Source: Bacteroidota bacterium
Lineage (GTDB): Bacteria; Bacteroidota; Bacteroidia; Bacteroidales; Prolixibacteraceae
Assembly: GCA_030684645.1 (NCBI GenBank)
Contig: JAUXUF010000072.1
Coordinates: forward strand, 1 to 64,000
Direction: 5' to 3'
Length of the DNA stretch: 64,000 nt
Shown here: piece after piece, positions 47,301 to 54,988 of the stretch
Layout of the letters: every line of letters starts with the position of its first letter
Numbering within the stretch: position 1 is the stretch's first letter
Made by a program: the position numbers and the translations under genes
The notes under the pieces: model-generated
What the model was told of the DNA's origin: nothing
Databases searched by the model: none
Seen by the model: only the letters and a program-made list of their open reading frames with translations

Positions 47301-47740
47301 GCACCTGAGGAGTCAGTTACTTTACCGGAGATGGATTTTTGCTGCTGTAAACCAACAACTCCCGTTTGGTTGGAGCTTTGTTCAATCAGAATTAATTTAT
47401 TTGCTACTTCCCTAAAGGAATAGGGTAAATCTTTAAAAGCCTGGGTCAGGATATCGCCAATTGGTTTGTTTGAAACATCAATCGTGACTTTTTGCGTAAC
47501 ATCCACTTCGTCGTTGTTGTAGAAAAAGCGATACCCCGATTTGTTCTCAATGGTATTAAACAACTCTTTCAAGGTAGTTTGTTCCATCTTCAGCGATATT
47601 CTGGTGGTTTGCGACCAGACCGAAGCCGTGGATTGCAGACAGAGCGCCAAAATCAAAAGCCAGGTTAATTTCATGACTAAGTAGAATTTTTTTAATTGCC
47701 GGACATAACTGTCGGGCAGTTTAATTTGATTAATTTTCAT
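44357..47740 (-). CDS. SusC/RagA-family TonB-linked outer-membrane transporter with STN domain (PUL 2)
   Basis: An 1127-residue TonB-dependent oligosaccharide importer. The signal sequence spans LVMKLTWLLILALCLQSTASV. The STN domain (ISLKMEQTTLKELFNTIENK) connects it to FecR signalling. The CarboxypepD_reg domain is ISGKVTDSSGAPLPGVTVVV. The plug shows EEVVAIGYGTQKKENLTGSV and VSILKDAAAAIYGARAGDG. The C-terminal barrel ends VSFGLNLSL. An in-frame ATG at residue 23 could be the start, but many SusC proteins of this group have the longer leader. It is the first structural gene of the 30-kb PUL 2 unit. Confidence 0.95.
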   Translation of the reverse strand: MKINQIKLPDSYVRQLKKFYLVMKLTWLLILALCLQSTASVWSQTTRISLKMEQTTLKELFNTIENKSGYRFFYNNDEVDVTQKVTIDVSNKPIGDILTQAFKDLPYSFREVANKLILIEQSSNQTGVVGLQQQKSISGKVTDSSGAPLPGVTVVVKGTTSGTITDFNGNYSLSNVPENATLQFSFVGMKGQEILVGNKTTLNVTLEEETIGIEEVVAIGYGTQKKENLTGSVATISSEKLTVAPMASTTNALAGRLPGLITKQESGFPGRDNASLSIRGFGAPLVIVDGVESGFNNIDANEIESVSILKDAAAAIYGARAGDGVILVTTKRGKSAKPTITLNSNMTFQGPTNMPLMGSSGQMAELSREAHANQGLPESTQRFTQEEVDLFYAGTNPDYPNTNWLDVVARDWAPQQQHNLSVRGGGDKIKYYGFLGYLDQQSMFKNNGGAYQRYNLRSNIDAKILDNLSVQIDLASIWENRDFPFRVNDESIWQEYWNTEPFWSSSLPDPDKIPYAGAGGGIGIAYMSNSKLSGYKRTQSQNFKGSLALNYDFNFIKGLSAKAFVNLNQNYSFFKHFGWLADSWSYNYSNDTYTQRTTKNEPFLQHQDSKNRILTGQFSFNYNRIFGTDHEVTALALYEVIDYYNDWISASRQGYKTTAIDYLFAGGLANQTSDGRASEMGRQSYIGRVNYAYKSKYLLEATLRVDESAKFSKEVRTGVFPSVSLGWRISEEGFIKNNLPFLDNLKLRASYSQTGKDAVGNFQYLSGYQYGRGYMIGPTASAGLVETGLPNPFLTWETMTIYNGGLDFSLLKRKLYAEFDVFYRDREGIPGQRTVSLPSTFGANLPVENLNTINTRGFELLLGHEGKFRDFRWDVRANLSWSRSKWGFFDEPVYEDPDQERQNKRTGDWTDRLFGYVSEGLFTSQEEINALDYVYNETKGNVAIKPGDIRYQDTNKDGLLNWKDMVEIGKGTTPHWIGGFNLDLAYKNFDITAFFQGAIGFYQRAVLGWGGNYSELMYNERWTPDNNHADGLIPRLGGSGTNNWNSDFYNKKADYLRLKTMSLGYNLPKSILQKVNIQNLRLYVAATNLFTISEMERYSIDPEAPNGLGGFYYPQMRTVSFGLNLSL

Positions 47741-47787
47741 AAATTTGAATGGTTTTTAAAAGTTAAACTTTGGTTTAATTTTCAGAG

Positions 47788-47812
47788 AGGGAGGTGTTGG
47801 TCGCACTTCCCT
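47788..47812 (-). terminator. Stem-loop in the fecR-susC intergenic region (PUL 2)
   Basis: AGGGAGGTG and CACTTCCCT form a 9-bp stem with one wobble or mismatch around the 7-base loop TTGGTCG. Position and shape match the element at 11710-11734 in PUL 1. It may end the sigma/FecR transcript or act as a leader structure of the susC mRNA. Confidence 0.55.
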
Positions 47813-47856
47813 TTCTTCTTTTTCACAAGCTGGTTCAATTCATAGGCATTATTGTT

Positions 47857-48852
47857 TTAATGTTCGGTATAAAAGGTAATTACATTGTCTTTAATATTGT
47901 ATGCGACATATTTCGACCGGCCAAAATAAGAAATGACCTCCAAAATACTTTCACGTTCCAACGTTCCGGTGAACCGCCGGGATTTGACCTGTTCGTCGGC
48001 AAACTCGATTTCCACGTCGAACCAGCGTTCCAGATTGTGTTCCAACTCTCCCAACGATTGGTTACGGAACACCAGTCGCCCGTTCTTCCAATCAGTTTCG
48101 GGCGAAATATCGGCGATCTCCTGTAAATTCATTTTCTGATTTTCTTTGCTGAAAACTAATTTTTGATTGGGTTTAATGACTATCGAACGATGGTTATCGG
48201 TCACCTTTAGGCTACCTGTTACCAGGGTAGTTGTAATTGTCTGTTCACAGGAATAGGCTTTCAGGTTGAATTCTGTTCCGAGCACTTCCACGTCAAGGGC
48301 AGAGGTTTTCACCCGGAAAGGATTTCGTGGGTCCTTCCGTACAGAGAAATAGGCTTCGCCATCTAAGGAAACCCGGCGCGATCCGTTTTTGAAATTGTTG
48401 CTGAAAGTTAGTTTACTTCCCGAATTGAGGAATACCCGCGAACTGTCGGGCAGCACAATGGACGTTTTGTCGCCCAATGCGCAGGTGATGGTAGTAAACG
48501 AATCGGATGATGAGTTTGATTTTTTCCCGTAATAATAACTGAACGGGAGGGCAGCGGCTAGCAACAGGATTGCAGCGTAACGCGTGAGGCGGTAACCCTG
48601 TTGCCTCCATGAAGTTTTTTCGGTCAGGAAGCGGGTTTTCTGGCGGAACTGCCGGATAGCCTTTTCAACATCGTAACGGTCCGGATTGTGTTCAATGCCT
48701 GAGCTTAACCAGATTTCTTTTAGCTCATGATATAACTTCTTATTTTCCGGATGCCGGTTTAGCCAGGCTTCTATTGTACTTTTCTCTTCGTCGCTGGCTT
48801 CCCCGGCAAACAATCGGATAATTAACTGATGTATGTTTTGATCTGGTTGCAT
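47857..48852 (-). CDS. FecR-type anti-sigma factor (PUL 2)
   Basis: A 331-residue inner-membrane anti-sigma protein. The cytoplasmic part begins IHQLIIRLFAGEASDEEKST. One transmembrane segment is LTRYAAILLLAAALPFSYYY. The periplasmic FecR domain shows DKTSIVLPDSSRVFLNSGS, LDGEAYFSVRKDPRNPFRVK, LDVEVLGTEFNLKAY and VTGSLKVT. The DUF4974 region near the C-terminus is LGELEHNLERWFDVEIEFAD. It pairs with the ECF sigma gene 360 bases upstream and with the STN domain of SusC downstream. Confidence 0.93.
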   Translation of the reverse strand: MQPDQNIHQLIIRLFAGEASDEEKSTIEAWLNRHPENKKLYHELKEIWLSSGIEHNPDRYDVEKAIRQFRQKTRFLTEKTSWRQQGYRLTRYAAILLLAAALPFSYYYGKKSNSSSDSFTTITCALGDKTSIVLPDSSRVFLNSGSKLTFSNNFKNGSRRVSLDGEAYFSVRKDPRNPFRVKTSALDVEVLGTEFNLKAYSCEQTITTTLVTGSLKVTDNHRSIVIKPNQKLVFSKENQKMNLQEIADISPETDWKNGRLVFRNQSLGELEHNLERWFDVEIEFADEQVKSRRFTGTLERESILEVISYFGRSKYVAYNIKDNVITFYTEH

Positions 48853-49212
48853 AAAAATGATATTCAGAAGTGATGATGCACAAAAGGATAAAAACCCTGT
48901 ATCGAAAAATAAAAAAAAATTCCAGATTCCAAGTTTGGGGCCCCTTATGAAAAGTTAATCTTAGGGAAAATGCTTTTACCTGATAGCTTTTCAGGAAACC
49001 AGAGGTTTCACAGGTTTATAGAAATCAACGGATTATCCTGCTTTACGACTCCGGCTGGAGTCGAAGTTGGTGGCATAATCACTTTTCTATAAACATTTGA
49101 CCTCTCGGAGGTCTTAAAAGTGACTTTTCAAGTACGCTCAAGTTTCAAATTCCAGATTTCAAGTTGTCCATTGGCTAAAATCTTGTGTCTTGCTTCTTGA
49201 TACTTGTGTCTT
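48853..49212. repeat. Sigma-fecR intergenic region with hairpins and repeat debris
   Basis: No gene is seen in these 360 bases. A 7-bp stem CGACTCC/GGAGTCG lies at 49046-49063 and a 6-bp stem GACCTC/GAGGTC at 49099-49113. At 49175-49216 a short near-tandem run appears, read on the minus strand as AGACACAAGTATCAAG followed by AAGCAAGACACAAG. These look like interspersed repeats. Such a long spacer between a sigma gene and its anti-sigma gene is unusual and may lower their co-expression. Confidence 0.5.
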
Positions 49213-49815
49213 TTATAAGATATCCTTCAGCAACAGGAAAATGAGGAATCCGGGCAGGTACTCTTTCAGGTTTTTCCGAAGCGTCAACAGCGCTTTCGAC
49301 AGGTGCATCTCTACCGTTTTTATTGAAAGGCCCATGATTTCTGCAATTTCCCTGTTTTTTTTGCCTTCGTAACGTTTTAACCGGAAAACTGCTTGTTGTT
49401 GCGGGGGAAGCGAATTGATTGCTTTGTCAATGGTTTCTGTCAGGTCTTTCATGATCAGGCTATCTGAAGGAAGTTCGTCGGTTATAATAGCTAATCCGAT
49501 GTTTTCCGACGAATTATCTTTAAAAAAATCGTCCAGACTTTCTTCTTTTTTAAGCTTCCGGAGATAATTTAATGAATTGTTGCACACGGCATGGAAAAGA
49601 TACCCTTTCACCGAAGACCGGATTTCGAGTGCCGTACGGTTGCGCCAGATGTTGAAAAAAGTATCAGAAACCAGTTCTTCGGCAACATCTTTCCGGCCAA
49701 CGTATCGACGGGCATACGAACAGAGCGGTACGTAATATTTTCGAAAAAGGAAAACGTACGTGTCGTCATCTCCTTCCTGAAGTTTTCGGGTTATGTAGGT
49801 CAGATCGTTATCCAT
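49213..49815 (-). CDS. ECF RNA polymerase sigma factor (PUL 2)
   Basis: A 200-residue ECF sigma factor. Region 2: YVFLFRKYYVPLCSYARRYV and LVSDTFFNIWRNRTALE. Region 4: INSLPPQQQAVFRLKRYEG and the helix-turn-helix NREIAEIMGLSIKTVEMH. It is the first gene of PUL 2 on the minus strand and the expected activator of the 30-kb operon when released by the FecR protein. It is clearly a paralogue of the PUL 1 sigma factor, with a different region 4. Confidence 0.94.
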   Translation of the reverse strand: MDNDLTYITRKLQEGDDDTYVFLFRKYYVPLCSYARRYVGRKDVAEELVSDTFFNIWRNRTALEIRSSVKGYLFHAVCNNSLNYLRKLKKEESLDDFFKDNSSENIGLAIITDELPSDSLIMKDLTETIDKAINSLPPQQQAVFRLKRYEGKKNREIAEIMGLSIKTVEMHLSKALLTLRKNLKEYLPGFLIFLLLKDIL

Positions 49816-49918
49816 TGCCGACTGGTTGTATTCATGTTCTGCATTTCAGGCAACGGCCATGCAGAACTTTGCTAAATTAGAATAATAGTTTAAATCCATA
49901 CGACACAATCTCATAAAA

Positions 49919-50368
49919 ATAATCTGGCAAACCATTGTAAAAGAAAAATTACCGGTTGAACGTACGCATGAATTGGGTAGCTTGGCGTCTAACTCTCCGG
50001 TTACCGATGGTGAAAATATATATGCATATTTTGGTTCCAGAGGTTTGTACTGTTTGGATTTCAAGGGGAATGTGAAATGGGAGCGCGATTTCGGACAAAT
50101 GGAAATCGTAGCCAGTTTTGGAGAAGGAAGCTCTCCGTCCGTTTACAAGGACAAGGTTTTTGTGCAATGGGACCATCAGCAAAAATCGTATTTGTACGCT
50201 TTGGATAAAAAGACCGGAAAAGAAGCCTGGGCGGCCGAACGCGACGAAATTACATCATGGGCAACACCATTAGTCGTTGAAGTCGGAGGTAAAGCGCAGG
50301 TGATTACCAGTGCAACCAATAAAGTCAGAAGTTACGATGCCGAAACCGGGAAAGTATTGTATATCTGA
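49919..50368 (+). pseudogene. Fragment of a PQQ-type beta-propeller protein
   Basis: The plus strand encodes about 150 residues with propeller repeats: LPVERTHELGSLASNSPV, GENIYAYFGSRGLYCLDFKG, DKVFVQWDHQQKSYLYALDK and KTGKEAWAAERDEITSWATP. Homology starts before any plausible ATG (the frame reads IWQTIVKEKLPVERTHE from about 49922). It stops abruptly at AETGKVLYI, where an intact propeller would continue. Both ends are therefore missing. It sits between the PUL 2 sigma gene and the GH27 gene and is probably a deletion remnant. Confidence 0.7.
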
Positions 50369-50543
50369 AAAATAGAATGATTAGCAGAACTTGTTAGAGC
50401 TGAACGGCATAAAATAAATTGAAATTTCAAACACGATCTAAATTTTTTTTTGCTTCTTTAAGTTGACATGTCGAATTTAAAATTTGGACATGCGTTTCAA
50501 AGAAACCATGATATTTACAACTTATCGGTTCAGTGCTCATGTT

Positions 50544-52118
50544 ATGAAAAAAATCTCATCTATCTGTTTCCTTGCGTGGTTTATTTGCTTTTTCCTGGCC
50601 TGGGCTCCGGCTTCCTCGTATGGTACCCAAAAGCTAAATCGTACAATGTATGATGAATCAGATATCATTACGCCACGGCCAAAACCTCAGCCACAAATCA
50701 ACGGACCACTGGTTTATGGATGCCGTCCGGGCCATCCGTTTCTTTACCGGATTCCGTGTCAGGGTGTACGTCCGGTCAAATTTTCAGTAAAAGGTTTGCC
50801 TCCTGAATTAAAACTTGATGCCTCAACTGGCATTATCACCGGAACTACACCTCCAAAAGGAGAATACGAAGTTTTAATCCAGGCAGCTAATTCAATAGGC
50901 AAAGACAAGCGAAAACTAAAAATACTTGCAGGTGATCAGCTTTCGCTTACCCCTCCGATGGGATGGAATTCCTGGTATGTTCATTATGTCCGGATCGATG
51001 ATTCTCTGATGAGGGCTGCTGCCGAAGCAATGATAACCAGCGGTATGGCTGATGTGGGATACCAGTATGTGAACATCGACGAATGCTGGTCGGTTGCCGG
51101 CAAGGCTCATCCATTAATGACAGATTCATCTCGAATAGGAACTGTCCGAAGTAGCGATGGGAACATATTGCCCAACGTGCATTTCCCCGACATGAAAGCA
51201 ATGACCGATTATATTCATGCAAAAGGTCTTAAAGCGGGTATTTACAGTTCGCCCGGGCTAATTTCATGCTGTGGGTTGACCGGATCGTGGCAACACGAAG
51301 AGCAGGATGCGGCGCAATTTGCTGCATGGGGGTTCGATTTTCTGAAATACGATTGGTGCTACTACTCAAAAATTCTTGGTAAAGAGCCGTCTCTGGAAGA
51401 CTTGCAGAAACCATATATTTTGATGGGCAATGCACTCAAACAGCAGCCGCGTGATATTATTTTTAATCTTTGCCAATATGGACGGGGTAATGTTTGGGAG
51501 TGGGGAGCCAAAGTGGGTGGACACTGCTGGCGCACTGCCGGTGACCTGGGCTTTGAACTGGACCGTTTCTTTACTGTTGCGATGAATAACGCCAAGGTTG
51601 GTACCTTTTCGAAGCCGGGAGCCTGGAACGATCCTGATTATCTTTTAATTGGTTGGATTGGTTCGCAAAAAGGGGAAACATTCACAGCTCCCCAACCAAG
51701 TCCGTTAACTGTGCAGCAACAATATTCCTATATGTCATTGTGGTGTTTAATGGCAGCGCCATTGATTTTTAGTGGCGATATGTCGAAACTGGATGAATTT
51801 ACACTCAATGTTCTCTGCAATCCTGAAGTGATTGAAATTGATCAGGATCCTTTAGGCAAGTGCGGATCTGTGATTATGAAAAATGATGAGAATTTTATAA
51901 TGATCAAAGATTTGGCTGACGGCTCAAAGGCTGTAGGTTTATTTAACCGGGGAAAGAGTTCTGCCGAAGTAGAGCTTGACTGGGCTGAACTTCAATTGTC
52001 GGGAAAGCAGTCGGTTCGTGATCTCTGGAGACAAAAGGAATTGGGTACATTTAAAAATAAATTTAGCGCTCAGGTTCCACCTGATGGTGTTGTAATGGTA
52101 AAAATTAGTAAACACTAG
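50544..52118 (+). CDS. GH27 alpha-galactosidase with N-terminal Ig-like domain, exported
   Basis: A 524-residue enzyme that removes alpha-galactose (or, in some members, alpha-N-acetylgalactosamine). The start at 50544 (MKKISSICFLAWFICFFLAW) gives the signal peptide; a TTG 20 codons upstream is rejected. Residues about 50-128 are a putative Ig domain (VKFSVKGLPPELKLDASTG, GEYEVLIQAANSIG). The GH27 barrel follows from LTPPMGWNSWYVHY, with nucleophile D270 in GFDFLKYDWCYY and acid/base D335 in WRTAGDLG. A C-terminal beta-domain ends the protein. It is divergent from PUL 2 and may complement it. Confidence 0.93.
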   Translation: MKKISSICFLAWFICFFLAWAPASSYGTQKLNRTMYDESDIITPRPKPQPQINGPLVYGCRPGHPFLYRIPCQGVRPVKFSVKGLPPELKLDASTGIITGTTPPKGEYEVLIQAANSIGKDKRKLKILAGDQLSLTPPMGWNSWYVHYVRIDDSLMRAAAEAMITSGMADVGYQYVNIDECWSVAGKAHPLMTDSSRIGTVRSSDGNILPNVHFPDMKAMTDYIHAKGLKAGIYSSPGLISCCGLTGSWQHEEQDAAQFAAWGFDFLKYDWCYYSKILGKEPSLEDLQKPYILMGNALKQQPRDIIFNLCQYGRGNVWEWGAKVGGHCWRTAGDLGFELDRFFTVAMNNAKVGTFSKPGAWNDPDYLLIGWIGSQKGETFTAPQPSPLTVQQQYSYMSLWCLMAAPLIFSGDMSKLDEFTLNVLCNPEVIEIDQDPLGKCGSVIMKNDENFIMIKDLADGSKAVGLFNRGKSSAEVELDWAELQLSGKQSVRDLWRQKELGTFKNKFSAQVPPDGVVMVKISKH

Positions 52119-52186
52119 AAAATTAAACCCTTTCAAGTACAAAGGCGCTGGAATCAAGTCAACCAGATTCATATTTCGAACTCAGG

Positions 52187-52957
52187 TTAATATTCTCCGG
52201 TAACATCAGTCAACACTTCATATCCTTTTTCGGTAATCAGTATGGTGTGTTCAAATTGGGCAGAAAGTTTTTTGTCAACAGTTCGGGCAGTCCATTTGTC
52301 GTATTTGTCCACAATCGTTCCGGGGCGTCCCTCATTAATCATGGGTTCGATCGTGAAAATCATTCCCGGCTTCATAAATGGGCCGGTATTCCGGCGTGAC
52401 GAATGATCAATCTGCGGCTCTTCGTGAAACTTAATTCCGACCCCATGACCGCAAAACTCATAAACCACACTGAATCCATTCGATTTCACATACTTGCTGA
52501 TCGCAAATCCAATGTTTCCAAACTGATTCCCAGGTTTTACCTGCTGAATTCCAAGATCTAAACTGTGTTTGGTTACTTCAATCAGTTCGAGTGCAACTGC
52601 TGAAACTTCGCCAATGGTGTACATCTTGCTGGTATCACCATAATAACCGTCCAGAATGGTGGTCACATCGATATTTAAAATATCGCCATTTTTCAGTATT
52701 GTTTTTTCTGATGGAATTCCATGGCAAACCACTTCGTTTAGTGAGATACAACATGACTTAGGAAATCCGCTATAACCAAGAGTAGCCGGAATGGCGCCGT
52801 GCTCGCGCATATATGCTTCAATTTTCTGATCTAAAAATTCGGTTGACACACCTTCTTTCACAAATTCGGTGATATATTCCAGGGTTTGTCCGGCCAGTTT
52901 GCTGCTTTTTCGTATCCCCTCAATCTGTTCCTGGGTTTTAATGATAATTTTTTCCAT
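52187..52957 (-). CDS. map: Type I methionine aminopeptidase
   Basis: This enzyme removes the initiator methionine from new proteins in the cytoplasm. It has 256 residues, a normal length for type I. All five metal ligands are present: D97, D108 (GYYGDTSKM), H171 (CGHGVGIKFHEEP), E204 (FTIEPM) and E236 (FEHTILIT). The substrate-pocket block LNEVVCHGIP is standard. It is transcribed away from the acyl-ACP thioesterase gene. No N-terminal extension is seen. Confidence 0.97.
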   Translation of the reverse strand: MEKIIIKTQEQIEGIRKSSKLAGQTLEYITEFVKEGVSTEFLDQKIEAYMREHGAIPATLGYSGFPKSCCISLNEVVCHGIPSEKTILKNGDILNIDVTTILDGYYGDTSKMYTIGEVSAVALELIEVTKHSLDLGIQQVKPGNQFGNIGFAISKYVKSNGFSVVYEFCGHGVGIKFHEEPQIDHSSRRNTGPFMKPGMIFTIEPMINEGRPGTIVDKYDKWTARTVDKKLSAQFEHTILITEKGYEVLTDVTGEY

Positions 52958-52994
52958 GTAATATTAAAAATTTGTGCAAAAGTCGCTAAATCGA

Positions 52995-53024
52995 TTGATT
53001 ATACAAAACTGAACAATAGATTTG
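52995..53024 (+). promoter_or_regulatory. Probable promoter of the acyl-ACP thioesterase gene
   Basis: TTG at 52995-52997 and TAGATTTG at 53017-53024 are separated by 19 bases. This fits the Bacteroidota consensus of a TTG-containing -33 element and a TAnnTTTG -7 element. The -7 element lies 28 bases before the ATG at 53053. It is the best promoter match seen in the window. Confidence 0.5.
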
Positions 53025-53052
53025 TCCAAAGGTTTAAAATTAGCCCTCGCAA

Positions 53053-53790
53053 ATGGAAAAATACCAGGAACATCTCACAATTAAATCGTACCATACCAAT
53101 CAGTATGGTCAAGCATCGATTGCCTCCCTTTTCAATATATTGATCGAGGCAGCCTGGGCTCATGCGCAGGTTATGGACTGGGGTTACGATAGTTTAAAAA
53201 GCAACAATCTGTTTTGGGTGCTTTCGCGCATGTATTTTCAGGTTGAAAATTATCCGGACTGGCAGGATAAGATAACACTGAATACCTGGTCGGCCGGAAC
53301 GGATGGCATGTATGCTTATCGTGAATACATTGTTGAAAATGAACAAGGGAAGATCCTTCTCCGCGCAAGTTCAGCCTGGTTGATCCTGGATTTGGAAACG
53401 CATAAAATATTCCGGCTGAGTGATTTTAGGGCAACTTTCCCCAAATACGTCGATTCAAATGCATGCCGGATCCCTAAACGGATCAAACCTGATATTCATT
53501 CTGAAAACCTGAATTATTTCCCGGTATTATTTAGCGACCTCGATATTAATCAACACTTTAACAGCGTGAAATGCCTGGAACGTATGCTTGATGATTTTGG
53601 CATTGATTTTTTGAATAGCCACGAACCGGCTGAATTGGAAGTGAACTATCTGAAAGAAGGGCAGGCTGGTGATTTACTTGCCGTGACACGAACCCAAATT
53701 TCAGAAAATGAAAATCTGAATGGCATGGTCCGTGAATCAGACGGCGCTGATTTATGTGTGATGCGGATAGTTTGGCGGCCTCGTGTATAA
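53053..53790 (+). CDS. Acyl-ACP thioesterase
   Basis: A 245-residue thioesterase of the FatA/FatB type with two hotdog folds. It releases fatty acids from acyl carrier protein. The first hotdog has HTNQYGQASIASLFNILIEA and LFWVLSRMYFQVENYPDW, with typical NTWSAGTDGMYAYREYIV. The second has LFSDLDINQHFNSVKCLERM, carrying the conserved Asp-x-Asn-x-His catalytic arrangement. Such enzymes are common in Bacteroidota. It converges on miaA with a palindromic terminator between them. Confidence 0.9.
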   Translation: MEKYQEHLTIKSYHTNQYGQASIASLFNILIEAAWAHAQVMDWGYDSLKSNNLFWVLSRMYFQVENYPDWQDKITLNTWSAGTDGMYAYREYIVENEQGKILLRASSAWLILDLETHKIFRLSDFRATFPKYVDSNACRIPKRIKPDIHSENLNYFPVLFSDLDINQHFNSVKCLERMLDDFGIDFLNSHEPAELEVNYLKEGQAGDLLAVTRTQISENENLNGMVRESDGADLCVMRIVWRPRV

Positions 53791-53804
53791 CGGATTTTTA
53801 TTTG

Positions 53805-53832
53805 GTAGAGACGCAAGGCCTTGCGTCTCTAC
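53805..53832. repeat. Perfect 28-bp palindrome between convergent genes
   Basis: GTAGAGACGCAAGG is followed directly by its exact reverse complement. The same palindromic core is known as a scattered repeat in several bacterial phyla. Lying between the convergent thioesterase and miaA genes it can serve as a bidirectional terminator. Confidence 0.75.
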
Positions 53833-53851
53833 AGATTAAACCCAAACCGCT

Positions 53852-54781
53852 TCATTTTTCTGAATACCATTCCAATATCTTTTCAACCTTTTCATCCAAA
53901 GGCATGTAGCCATCGAGCCAATGAATCTCTGTTCCCTGTTTTTCCATTCTTCGGAACCAGGTCATTTGTCGTTTGGCAAACTGGTGAATAGCAACGTTTA
54001 ATCCTTCAAACATCTCCTGATAAGAAAGCTTACCAGTCAGATACTGGGTCATGTATTTGTATTCCAAACCATAGTAGGTAAGCTGATCAGGTGTTAATCC
54101 ACTGTCGAGCAAGTGTTGCACTTCGTCGAGCATTCTGTCCTTCAGCCGTTGTTGCAAACGGCTGGTAATTCTCCTTCGGCGCGACAACCTGTCGAATTTT
54201 ACCCCCACTACTAAACTTCGGATGTCGGGCATGCCGGTATCGATTTCTGGGTGAGTGAGGTAATATTCTTCGATTTCAATGGCGCGGACTGCACGTTTCG
54301 CGTTTTCGATATCAGTTTGGTTGTGCAGGTAGTTTTTGTAGGTTTTCAGGATTTCGGTCAGTTCGTCCAGTGATTTGACGTCCAGGTTTTTGCGCAGCGG
54401 TTCGTTTACCGGGACCTGTATCAATTTATAGTTTTTCAGGATGGCTTCCAGGTATAAACCGCTTCCGCCACACATAACCGGTAGTTTTCCCTTGGCAGTA
54501 ATTTCAGCAAAAACACGCAGAAAATCTTTCTGATATTCATACACATTGTACTCGTAGCCCGCGTCAACAATGTCGATCAGGTGGTAAGGGACAGCTTTCC
54601 CATCTACCACATAGTCAGCATAATCCTTACCGGTTCCGAGATCCATGCCACGGTAAACCTGCCGCGAATCGGCCGAAATAATTTCGCCATCAAGCACCGA
54701 AGCTACTTTTGCCGCAACAGTTGTTTTTCCTGAAGCAGTCGGGCCAAGAATGGTAATTAAATTATATTTTTTGCCGTGCAT
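53852..54781 (-). CDS. miaA: tRNA dimethylallyltransferase
   Basis: This enzyme transfers a dimethylallyl group to N6 of A37 in tRNAs reading UNN codons. It has 309 residues, the normal length. The P-loop is GPTASGKTT near residues 13-21. The tRNA-binding blocks ISADSRQVYRGMDLGTGKD, LIDIVDAGYEYNVYEYQ and GGSGLYLEAIL are standard. QFAKRQMTWFRRMEK is the C-terminal signature. It is divergent from smpB. Confidence 0.96.
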   Translation of the reverse strand: MHGKKYNLITILGPTASGKTTVAAKVASVLDGEIISADSRQVYRGMDLGTGKDYADYVVDGKAVPYHLIDIVDAGYEYNVYEYQKDFLRVFAEITAKGKLPVMCGGSGLYLEAILKNYKLIQVPVNEPLRKNLDVKSLDELTEILKTYKNYLHNQTDIENAKRAVRAIEIEEYYLTHPEIDTGMPDIRSLVVGVKFDRLSRRRRITSRLQQRLKDRMLDEVQHLLDSGLTPDQLTYYGLEYKYMTQYLTGKLSYQEMFEGLNVAIHQFAKRQMTWFRRMEKQGTEIHWLDGYMPLDEKVEKILEWYSEK

Positions 54782-54803
54782 GGATTCTGAAGTTTTGGAA
54801 GGA

Positions 54804-54821
54804 CAAAATTATGTATTTTTG
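54804..54821. promoter_or_regulatory. Overlapping divergent -7 elements for miaA and smpB
   Basis: On the minus strand TAATTTTG (54804-54811) precedes miaA by 23 bases. On the plus strand TATTTTTG (54814-54821) points toward smpB. Both fit TAnnTTTG, and TTG-containing -33 candidates exist at slightly short spacing. If both are real, initiation of the two genes would interfere. Confidence 0.35.
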
Positions 54822-54867
54822 CAAGACAAATTTAAAAGCAGGTTTCGATTGAAGTAAATTTCTGCAC

Positions 54868-54961
54868 CAAGGACACCATGACTCTATGAAACACCAAGTT
54901 TTAGATCAAAATTTTACTTTTTAGTGAAGTTTTGTGGCTTTGAGCCTTTGTGGCAATTGAT
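54868..54961. repeat. Interspersed 'CACCAAG...TTTGTGGC' inverted repeat
   Basis: The left part has GCACCAAGGACACCATGAC and AACACCAAGTTTTAG. The right part has GTGAAGTTTTGTGGC and GAGCCTTTGTGGC, partly complementary to the left. The form is that of an intergenic repeat familiar from Bacteroidota genomes. It lies in the leader of smpB. Confidence 0.5.
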
Positions 54962-54988
54962 TAACTTTTGAGCCTTTTTCACAATAAA

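Noticed and set aside
50484-50543. Longer start of the GH27 gene
   Set aside because: It would use TTG and put about 20 unrelated residues ahead of a good signal peptide that starts at the ATG at 50544.
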